In this document: piece by piece, positions 7,121-12,400 of the stretch
Numbering within the stretch: the stretch's first letter is position 1
Layout of the letters: each line of letters begins with the position of its first letter
NCBI GenBank assembly: GCA_002337215.1
Contig: DDFO01000044.1
Location: 42,424-54,823 of the forward strand
Source of the DNA: Phycisphaerales bacterium UBA1926
Lineage (GTDB): Bacteria; Planctomycetota; Phycisphaerae; Phycisphaerales; UBA1924
Reading direction: 5' to 3'
Length of the DNA: 12,400 bases
Position numbers and translations under genes: made by a program
The notes under the pieces: generated by a model
Seen by the model: the letters and a program-made list of their open reading frames with translations, nothing else
Database searches by the model: none
What the model was told of the DNA's origin: nothing

Positions 7121-7639
7121 TCACACCGGCTTGGCGGCCGAGTTCTGATAGATCTTCGTCTTGAGGATCTGCCCCACGTAGATCTCGTGGTCGGCCTCGA
7201 GGTCGAAGTGCCGCACCACCTCGCAGTCGAACGCCGCGATGCAGCGCGTGGGCACCGGCGCGCCGGAGGCCAGGACCTCGTGCGGGATGCTGTCGAACGG
7301 GTCGCCCCCGCCCACCGGCTCGCCGCCCTGCGGGAACTTGTGGCTCAGCAGACGGTCGTCGGGATCGACCACGCACAGGGCAAAGTGGTGGCTGTCTCGG
7401 ATAAGCGGCTCGATCGAGTGACCCTTCCGCGCCGCGACGGCGAGCAGCACGGGCTCTTCGGCGCACTGGTGGGCCGTGAGCACGCGGATCCCCGATCGGT
7501 CGCCCTCGTGCTCGGCGGTGATGATGTAGACGCCGCGCGGGAAGTACATCATCGCGTCCGATGCCGGTGCATCGCGGGCGGGCGTGCCAAGCGGGGGCAC
7601 GCTCTGGCTATTCGGTTCGGCTCCACCCGAGTTGGTCAT
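7121..7639 (-). CDS. Flavin reductase-like FMN-binding split-barrel protein
   Basis: A 172-residue protein of the flavin reductase/flavoredoxin group, small split barrels that bind FMN and transfer electrons from NAD(P)H. After about 28 low-complexity residues it runs MMYFPRGVYIITAEHEGDR, then a central stretch EEPVLLAVAARKGHSIEPL and a segment HHFALCVVDPDD, matching the family's first barrel strands and FMN-phosphate region. The C-terminal HEIYVGQILKTKIYQ is the usual final strand, where family members read H-x-I-x-x-G-x-V/I. The ATG at 7639 is preceded by AGGG at a spacing of about 8 nt. It appears monocistronic. The electron acceptor is unknown, and pairing with the old-yellow-enzyme homologue 6 kb away is not supported by position. 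Confidence 0.8.
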   Translation of the reverse strand: MTNSGGAEPNSQSVPPLGTPARDAPASDAMMYFPRGVYIITAEHEGDRSGIRVLTAHQCAEEPVLLAVAARKGHSIEPLIRDSHHFALCVVDPDDRLLSHKFPQGGEPVGGGDPFDSIPHEVLASGAPVPTRCIAAFDCEVVRHFDLEADHEIYVGQILKTKIYQNSAAKPV

Positions 7640-7702
7640 CTCATTCCCTGAATCGACGAGCCCCGCGCACGAGACGGTGCGGTCCCGGCGCCACCCCGCG
7701 CG

Positions 7703-7732
7703 AGTCTACCGGATGCGGCGCAAGCCCGTAAA
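7703..7732 (-). promoter_or_regulatory. Candidate promoter of the flavin-reductase gene
   Basis: On the minus strand TTTACG (7732-7727, 4/6 match to -35) is separated by 18 nt from TAGACT (7708-7703, 4/6 match to -10). Transcription would begin near 7696, about 57 nt before the ATG at 7639. Confidence 0.3.
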
Positions 7733-7866
7733 CGGCCCGTGATCAGGGCTGTACCCGCAAACATCGCCGGATTCGGCTCGTCGCATCAGCCGTCTCCGAC
7801 AGGTTTTCCACAGAATGCCCACAGAATCAGGGTAATGTTCGGTTCATCGTCAAAAATCTCGTCCAA

Positions 7867-7986
7867 TGGGCAAGTCGTGGGGCAAAAGGGGCGATGATGT
7901 GTTGCGTTGTGGGGCAGAGTAGGGCATAATCCCACAACACATCCGCGGCGTGGGGCGAGCAGGAGGCGGCGTTCCCACCGTGGGGT
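7867..7986 (+). promoter_or_regulatory. Probable MraZ operator cluster upstream of mraZ
   Basis: Plus-strand (T/A)GGG(G)C motifs occur at 7867, 7878, 7887, 7910, 7921 and 7951, with TGGGGT at 7981. Pairs are spaced about 9-12 bp. Characterised MraZ proteins bind direct repeats of TGGGN about one helical turn apart at their own promoter, so this resembles an autoregulatory array. An 8-bp inverted repeat, GTTGTGGG (7906-7913) with CCCACAAC (7931-7938), frames the -10 element, and CCCACCGTGGG (7974-7984) is a further small palindrome. Binding by MraZ is inferred. Confidence 0.6.
7902..7930 (+). promoter_or_regulatory. Sigma-70-type promoter of mraZ
   Basis: TTGCGT (7902-7907) is followed after exactly 17 nt by CATAAT (7925-7930), a 5/6 match to the -10 consensus. 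The predicted start near 7937 leaves a leader of about 128 nt before the mraZ GTG. Two GGGC motifs lie inside the spacer, so a protein bound there would exclude RNA polymerase. Confidence 0.55.
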
Positions 7987-8064
7987 CTTCGAGAGACCGG
8001 CAGCCAGAGGCCGGGGCAGGAACGCCCATGACCGCACTGGACAACACCGAATCGGGACGCACCC

Positions 8065-8544
8065 GTGCTCTTCACCGGACAGGCCGAGATCACGATCGAC
8101 GCGAAGCAACGGCTCGCCGTTCCTTCGAAGTTTCGTGCGCGCCTGCCGGAGCCCGCGGATCCCGAGACCCCGACGGCGTGGTACTGCGTGCCCTGGCCGG
8201 ACGGTTCGATTCTCAGGCTGTACCCGGGGGTGACGTTCGAGAATCAGGCGTCGCTGCTGGACGATTCGCTGACCGCCGGGAGCGACGCGGCGAAGATCGA
8301 CACCAGCCTGTTCGGCTTTGCCGAGCACCTGGAGATGGACAAGAACGGGCGCGTTCGGCTCCCCAAGTGGCACCTGGACCTGGTCGAGATGCCGGGCGAG
8401 GTGATCGTCGTGGGCGCACGGAACCGGCTCGAGGTGCATGCCCGGGCCGGGTGGCAGGCGAACATCAAGGACCGCTTCCGCGAGATGGCGGCCCTCATCG
8501 AGAAGACAGAACGAACAGACCGGCGGCGTGGGGACGACGCATGA
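8065..8544 (+). CDS. mraZ: Transcriptional regulator MraZ
   Basis: A 159-residue MraZ, slightly longer than the usual 140-150. It has two SpoVT/AbrB-like DNA-binding halves, each with the DxxxR signature: FTGQAEITIDAKQRLAVPSK (D12, R16) near the N-terminus and EMDKNGRVRLP (D92, R96) in the second half. MraZ forms oligomeric rings, binds TGGG-type repeats and regulates the division and cell-wall (dcw) genes including its own. The start is GTG 8065, giving the normal family N-terminus; only a weak GGGA (8053-8056) precedes it, whereas a stronger AGGA site serves an out-of-frame ATG at 8028. The next reading frame overlaps its stop as ATGA. No rsmH/mraW or ftsL homologue follows, which is unusual for mraZ. 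Confidence 0.93.
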   Translation: MLFTGQAEITIDAKQRLAVPSKFRARLPEPADPETPTAWYCVPWPDGSILRLYPGVTFENQASLLDDSLTAGSDAAKIDTSLFGFAEHLEMDKNGRVRLPKWHLDLVEMPGEVIVVGARNRLEVHARAGWQANIKDRFREMAALIEKTERTDRRRGDDA

Positions 8545-8672
8545 CGATCATGCACATCGCTCCCGGACGCGACGCCGAGACGGAACACACCCGCGCGGGC
8601 GAGTCGGCATGGTCGCCGATGCGCCTCGGGGTGCAAGCGATCGGGCGGTTTGGCCACCGCTCCGAGCGTTGA
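8541..8672 (+). CDS. Small ORF coupled to mraZ, unknown function
   Basis: A 43-residue reading frame, MTIMHIAPGRDAETEHTRAG and onward, whose ATG overlaps the mraZ TGA (ATGA). Most of its codons end in G or C, as in the neighbouring genes. It does not resemble the RsmH/MraW N-terminus that normally follows mraZ, nor any family I know. It has no signal peptide or membrane segment. It may be a genuine small protein, or the 5' end of a gene broken by frameshift, since coding-like sequence continues in another frame just past its stop. GC-rich genomes also give such frames by chance. Confidence 0.35.
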   Translation: MTIMHIAPGRDAETEHTRAGESAWSPMRLGVQAIGRFGHRSER

Positions 8673-8985
8673 TGCTGCACGCGGCTTGGCACAGGACGCC
8701 GGGCCGGCCCTTGAAGGACTCGCCGCGATCGAGGACGACGCGGCGGGACGCGAGCCCAGGGACGGGTGGCGGCGCAGGGACGCACCGCCGACGCACGGGG
8801 GCGCAGCGAAATTGATGTGCTCGGCTCGCCGACGCGGGCCGAGTGCTTTCCGGGTTCGATGGCAGCGCCGTCGAGCCTGAAGCGGCCTGAGTCGGCGATT
8901 CCGATCGCCGGGATTCGACAGTTCGTGACCGGCGGCGGAGCGACTCCCACCACGACCTCCCCAAGCCCCGCTGCCAACCTCCCCG
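8673..8985. other. Gene-free stretch with broken coding-like frames
   Basis: No intact gene is evident. One plus frame from about 8668 reads DAARGLAQDAGPALEGLAAI and loses protein character near 8765. Another plus frame, the one used by the small ORF, reads SEIDVLGSPTRAECFPG and onward from about 8796 to 8940, without a stop before the terminator. Together with the 43-codon ORF this could be one gene interrupted by two frameshifts. The minus strand shares the wobble positions of the second segment and is not excluded. I recognise no family. Confidence 0.3.
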
Positions 8986-9022
8986 CGCCCGCCGAGTCCC
9001 ACCTCGGCGGGCGTTCGTTTTT
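8986..9022 (+). terminator. Intrinsic terminator of the mraZ unit
   Basis: A perfect 11-bp GC-rich stem, CGCCCGCCGAG (8986-8996) with CTCGGCGGGCG (9003-9013), closes a 6-base loop and is followed by TTCGTTTTT. It ends plus-strand transcription coming from mraZ, over 400 nt after the mraZ stop. Confidence 0.85.
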
Positions 9023-9037
9023 GGAGTTCAGGCGTGT

Positions 9038-9068
9038 GCGCACGAAAACGCCCGGCAGAAGCCGGGCG
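9038..9068 (-). terminator. Intrinsic terminator of the cyclophilin gene
   Basis: A perfect 8-bp stem, CGCCCGGC (9049-9056) with GCCGGGCG (9061-9068), closes a 4-base loop; on the minus strand TTTTCGTGCGC follows. It lies 35 nt past the cyclophilin stop codon and faces the mraZ terminator, so the convergent units are insulated from each other. Confidence 0.85.
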
Positions 9069-9103
9069 TCGGTGTTGCTGGTTCTCGGATGGGCCGAGCG
9101 ACC

Positions 9104-9598
9104 TCAGTCGGCTCGCTTCACTGATTCGATCAGGATCGGCTCGACCGGCACATCCCCGTGCCCCGCCTTGTTGGTCGTCGGGACGTCTTTGATCGCGTCG
9201 ATGACGTCCATGCCCTCGACGACCTTCCCGAAGACGGCGTACCCAGCGCCGTCGCGGGGCTGGTCCAGGAAGTCGTTATCACTGACGTTGATGAAGAACT
9301 GATTGGTCGCCGAGTCGGGCTGGTTGCCGAGCCTCGCCATCGCGAGGGTGCCCCGGGTGTTGCTGAGCCCGTTCTCCCACTCGTTCTTGATGCCGCCCCG
9401 TGAGCCCTGTCGCTGCTTCATATCCGGGGTGAACGCCCCCCCTTGGATCATGAATCCCTCGATCACGCGGTGGAAGATCGTCCCGTCGTACTCACCCGCG
9501 TCGGCGTAGGCGAGGAAGTTCTCGGTCGAGATCGGGGCGTTCTCAGCGTCCAGCTCGATTGTGATGTTGCCCTTGCTCGTTGAGAGTATGAGTCGCAT
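9104..9598 (-). CDS. Cyclophilin-type peptidyl-prolyl cis-trans isomerase
   Basis: A 164-residue single-domain cyclophilin, the same size as E. coli PpiB, that catalyses cis-trans isomerisation at proline bonds during folding. Active-site features are present: FHRVIEGFMIQGG (42-54, catalytic R44, Q52), TLAMARLGNQPDSATNQFFI (84-103) and the closing YAVFGKVVEGMDVID. There is no signal peptide, so it is cytoplasmic. The ATG at 9598 was chosen because GGAG lies 5 nt upstream; GTG 9604 would add two residues. It is monocistronic with its own terminator and divergent from the histidine kinase. Confidence 0.95.
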   Translation of the reverse strand: MRLILSTSKGNITIELDAENAPISTENFLAYADAGEYDGTIFHRVIEGFMIQGGAFTPDMKQRQGSRGGIKNEWENGLSNTRGTLAMARLGNQPDSATNQFFINVSDNDFLDQPRDGAGYAVFGKVVEGMDVIDAIKDVPTTNKAGHGDVPVEPILIESVKRAD

Positions 9599-9860
9599 TC
9601 GCACTCCGATTTTTATAGGAACTCACAGACTCATCGACTCTAGACGCCCGCGGATTCAATTTCCCGCGGTCGGATTCACAGTTCGTCTCAACGCATGAAA
9701 TGGGGAGGTACCCGTAGAACCATCGATCCGTGGTTTTACGGGGCCGACAGTTGAATTCGCCAACGAATCGGAGTGCAGCCGACCCCGGAGAACACCGATT
9801 CTTGGGATCGATGTCGCGGTGCCTTGACCGTGGTGCGATTGCTGTTCGGAGAGATGTGAT
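9599..9860. other. Divergent intergenic region between cyclophilin and histidine kinase
   Basis: This region should hold promoters for both genes, though I find no pair of -35 and -10 elements I would defend. It contains the hairpin listed at 9711-9742 and an imperfect direct repeat, CCCGCGGATTCA (9647-9658) and CCCGCGG-tc-GGATTCA (9663-9678). A TATAAA on the minus strand (9617-9612) lies too close to the cyclophilin start to leave room for its ribosome site. Confidence 0.45.
9711..9742. repeat. 12-bp inverted repeat (hairpin)
   Basis: CCCGTAGAACCA (9711-9722) is complementary to TGGTTTTACGGG (9731-9742) at 11 of 12 positions, the exception being a G-T pair, around an 8-base loop. It is not followed by a T run on either strand, so it is not an intrinsic terminator. 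An operator, an RNA leader structure or the scar of a small mobile repeat are possible. Confidence 0.5.
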
Positions 9861-12400
9861 TTGCACACGCCTGATAGAAGAATCGAGCACGCAAGGAGCC
9901 CGGTTGCGCGGAGACACCCGAAGTCGACGCGATCGGGCGTTGTGCTGCTGTGCGTCGTCGTCGGAACCGCGTTTCTCGCGTTCGGTGCCCGGACCATCGC
10001 CGAGGGCCGCGCGGGCGATCATGAGATCGTGGTCGGCGGGTTGCTTGGTGTCCTGGGTATCGCCGTGCTCCTCATCGGGATGCTCTCGTTCGCCCTGTTG
10101 CGTTCGTCGTTTGTAACGCGCAGGGCCTCCGACACGCTCTCGGCCAGGCTCCGAATCGCGAGCGACAACGCGGGGATCGGCTTCTGGGATCGCGACCTGC
10201 GCACGGGCCGGCTCGAGTGGGACGCGACGATGCACCGGATCTACGGGACCGATCCCGCGATCACCACGCCGTCGTCTGAGCTCTGGACCGGGATTGTCCA
10301 TCCCGACGACATCGAGCAAACCAACAAGCTGTTCAACGACGCGGTCAAGGGATTGGGGAACTTCGAGACGACCTTCCGGATCGTGCGCCCGGACGGTGCC
10401 ATTCGCGATGTGCGCACGTCCGCGACCGTGGTCCGGAACGAGTCGGGAATCGCCGAACGCGTCGTCGGCGCGAACTGGGATGTTACCGACCAGGCGGAGA
10501 CCGAGCGTCGGCTCGAGAACACGGCGACCCGTCTCTCGCTCGCGATGCAGGCCGCCCGTATCGGGCTCTGGGATGTTCGCCTCCCGCCCGACAGCGACCG
10601 TCTCGAGACCCAGCAGGCGACCTGCGACGAGATGCTGCACAAAATGCTCGGCTACGACCCGGGCGAGCTCAACTCACCGAACACGCAGTGGCACGCGCTG
10701 TGCCATCCGGATGATCTCGACGAGATGCGCGACAGGTGCCGGGGGTACCTCCGGGGTGAAGACGCCGGCTACCGGTGGGACTATCGCGTGCGCGCGAAGT
10801 GGGGGGACTGGGTCTGGATCCACGATGCCGGCAAGGTCGTCGAGCGCGATTCGATGGGACGCCCCACGCGGATGGTCGGCGTGCGGATGCTCGTCGATGA
10901 GCAGAAACGAAGCGAGACCGCGCTGCGGTCCGTGGTGTGCATGAACCGGAACGACGGCGAGGACGCGCTCGAAGGAATGGCGCGATCGCTCGCCGAGGCG
11001 TTCGATGTCATGTTCGTCGGGATCGCACGTTACTCCGATGAATCCGGCACACGGCGAGCAGACCTCATCGGCGGCTGGCACCGCGGCGAGCCCGCCGAAC
11101 CCGTGACGTACGACCTCGCCGGGACGCCCTGCGAGATCGCATCAGAGCAGGACTTCTGCATCTTCAACACCGGGGTGTGCGATCGGTTCCCCGCCGATGC
11201 CATGCTCGATGAGATCGGCGCGGACTCGTACGCGGGTGCGACGATCGTCAGCAGCGACGGCACACCGCTGGGTGTGCTGCATGTTGTCGATGACAAACCG
11301 CTTCACGATCACTTCGACTACGAGGCGGTGCTCACGGTCTTCGCGGCTTGGGCCGCGACGGAATTCGAGCGGATGGAACTCGAGTCCACGCTGCGCAAGG
11401 CGAGGGACGAGGCGGAGCGCACGAGCGAGTTCAAGAGCACCCTGGTGGCGAACGTGAGCCACGAGATCCGCACCCCGTTGTCCGCGATGATCGGCTACGC
11501 CGAGCTGCTCTCCGAGAACGCGGACCGCAGCCCCCAGGCGGTCGCGGACTTCGCGTCAACGATCGCGCGGAACGGCGCGCAGCTGCTGGCGCTCGTGAAC
11601 GACCTGCTCGATTGCTCCAAGATCGGGGCGGGTCTGATGAGCATCGAGCAGGTCCCGGCGTCGCCCGGTGAGATCGCGAGCGACGCGATCGAGTTGCTCG
11701 GCCACCGCGCGGTCGCCAAGGGCATCGCGCTCGAGGTCCGGTGCGAGTCTCCGATCCCCTCGCTGGTCATCTCCGATCCCGCGCGGATGAGGCAGATCAT
11801 CGTGAACCTGGTCGGCAACGCCGTGAAGTTCACCGAATCCGGAACGGTGACCCTCGGCGTCGGGTACGACAACGACGCGCAGACACTCCGCTTCGTGATC
11901 GAAGACACCGGCATCGGTATCGACCCGGAGGCGATGGGGTCGCTGTTCGCGCCCTTCAGGCAAGCGGAAGCGTCCACGACTCGACGGTTCGGCGGCACCG
12001 GGCTCGGGCTGAGCATCAGCCGCGACCTTGCACATCTGCTGGGCGGCGAGATCACCGTCGAGAGCGAGCGGGGCGTGGGGAGTGTGTTCACGGTGTCGCT
12101 GAACGCGCCGCCCGCCGAGGGCGCGATCATCCAGAACCCCGAGGCCTTCTTCGCGGCCTGCGCCGGGGTTCGCCCACGGATTTCCGAGATCGGGCCGGTC
12201 CGCCCGGCGATGCACGGCGTCAACGTCATGCTGGTCGAAGACAGCCGCGACAATCGCCGACTGCTGTCATTCCACCTGCAGCGCGCCGGGGCCCGCGTCG
12301 TCGAAGCGGGGACGGGGGCCGAGGCGCTGTGCCTGATCGCCGAGCGTCCCGATGTGGACCTGATCGTCACCGATCTTCAGATGCCGGTGCTCGATGGGTA
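9861..12400 (+). CDS. Membrane-anchored hybrid sensor histidine kinase, C-terminus cut off
   Basis: The first 846 residues are visible; the gene runs past the window. In order: two hydrophobic segments (about 26-43 and 56-80) separated by only a dozen residues, so there is little periplasmic sensor; PAS domain 1 (about 95-215, NAGIGFWDRDLRTG); PAS domain 2 (about 222-350, AARIGLWDV); a GAF-like domain (about 355-505); HisKA with NVSHEIRTPL and the phospho-acceptor H534; HATPase with N box NLVGNAVKF, EDTGIGID and FGGTGLGLSI; and a receiver starting near 787 with E793/D794 and phospho-acceptor D838 in TDLQMPVLDG. It should autophosphorylate in response to intracellular cues and pass phosphate to its own receiver. 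The start is TTG 9861, with GGAGAG 7 nt upstream; GTG 9942 would remove the basic N-terminus before TM1. Its signal is unknown. Confidence 0.93.
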   Translation, partial: MHTPDRRIEHARSPVARRHPKSTRSGVVLLCVVVGTAFLAFGARTIAEGRAGDHEIVVGGLLGVLGIAVLLIGMLSFALLRSSFVTRRASDTLSARLRIASDNAGIGFWDRDLRTGRLEWDATMHRIYGTDPAITTPSSELWTGIVHPDDIEQTNKLFNDAVKGLGNFETTFRIVRPDGAIRDVRTSATVVRNESGIAERVVGANWDVTDQAETERRLENTATRLSLAMQAARIGLWDVRLPPDSDRLETQQATCDEMLHKMLGYDPGELNSPNTQWHALCHPDDLDEMRDRCRGYLRGEDAGYRWDYRVRAKWGDWVWIHDAGKVVERDSMGRPTRMVGVRMLVDEQKRSETALRSVVCMNRNDGEDALEGMARSLAEAFDVMFVGIARYSDESGTRRADLIGGWHRGEPAEPVTYDLAGTPCEIASEQDFCIFNTGVCDRFPADAMLDEIGADSYAGATIVSSDGTPLGVLHVVDDKPLHDHFDYEAVLTVFAAWAATEFERMELESTLRKARDEAERTSEFKSTLVANVSHEIRTPLSAMIGYAELLSENADRSPQAVADFASTIARNGAQLLALVNDLLDCSKIGAGLMSIEQVPASPGEIASDAIELLGHRAVAKGIALEVRCESPIPSLVISDPARMRQIIVNLVGNAVKFTESGTVTLGVGYDNDAQTLRFVIEDTGIGIDPEAMGSLFAPFRQAEASTTRRFGGTGLGLSISRDLAHLLGGEITVESERGVGSVFTVSLNAPPAEGAIIQNPEAFFAACAGVRPRISEIGPVRPAMHGVNVMLVEDSRDNRRLLSFHLQRAGARVVEAGTGAEALCLIAERPDVDLIVTDLQMPVLDG

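Noticed and set aside
7804..7828. DnaA-box-like TTTTCCACA and a nearby CCCACAGAAT repeat, suggesting an origin
   Set aside because: There is a single near-match only, with no cluster of boxes, no AT-rich unwinding region and no dnaA/dnaN neighbours.
8028..8672. A 214-codon protein reading through mraZ in a second frame
   Set aside because: The part overlapping mraZ has Arg/Gly/Pro-rich shadow composition, while mraZ has both conserved DxxxR motifs. Only the ends are kept as separate observations.
9612..9617. Minus-strand TATAAA as the cyclophilin promoter
   Set aside because: Transcription would start about 7 nt before the ATG, inside or after the ribosome site, and no -35 is present at the right distance.
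9647..9678. CCCGCGG..GGATTCA direct repeat as a CRISPR or attachment site
   Set aside because: There are two short imperfect copies with no further units, no flanking integrase and no spacer pattern.
9543..10640. Minus-strand 365-codon open frame opposite the kinase N-terminus
   Set aside because: It overlaps clear TM and PAS coding sequence and part of the cyclophilin gene, and has no recognisable domain.

Overview
The window is GC-rich, with G/C-ending codons in almost every convincing gene. It most likely comes from a planctomycete of the Phycisphaerae type. This rests on a secreted protein ending in a VPMP-plus-hydrophobic-plus-RRRR sorting tail, a decayed dockerin-like fragment ending in Gly-Cys-Pro, and general gene content; no rRNA or tRNA is present to confirm it.

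Layout. (1) 1-115, minus: first 38 residues of an ABC-F type ATPase, cut by the window edge. (2) 391-1476, plus: an old-yellow-enzyme family flavin oxidoreductase, followed at about 1568-1792 by an apparent remnant of a dockerin-like C-terminus. (3) 1894-2625, minus: a PEP-CTERM-like secreted protein with its own intrinsic terminator and a perfect palindrome in its promoter region. (4) 5873-2856, minus: a tightly coupled three-gene operon coding for a TIM-barrel amidohydrolase, a diacylglycerol-kinase-like lipid kinase and a calcineurin-like phosphoesterase. (5) 5880-7088, plus: a GT4 glycosyltransferase that starts only 6 bp from the divergent amidohydrolase start. (6) 7121-7639, minus: a flavin-reductase-like FMN-binding protein. 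(7) 8065-8544, plus: the cell-division regulator MraZ, behind a promoter carrying several GGGG(C) motifs and an inverted repeat that look like autoregulatory operators. It is not followed by rsmH/mraW as in a standard dcw cluster, but by a coupled 43-codon ORF, broken coding-like frames and a strong terminator. (8) 9104-9598, minus: a PpiB-like cyclophilin with its own terminator, back to back with the mraZ terminator. (9) 9861-12400, plus: a membrane-anchored hybrid histidine kinase (two TM segments, two PAS domains, GAF, HisKA, HATPase, REC) running off the end of the window.

The genes are mostly ordinary housekeeping or envelope functions arranged as separate transcription units. I see no CRISPR array, insertion sequence, phage or defence island, and no convincing new multi-gene system. 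The items most worth a second look are the mraZ control region and its unusual downstream context, the palindrome before the secreted-protein gene, the intergenic hairpin before the kinase, and the decayed dockerin fragment.
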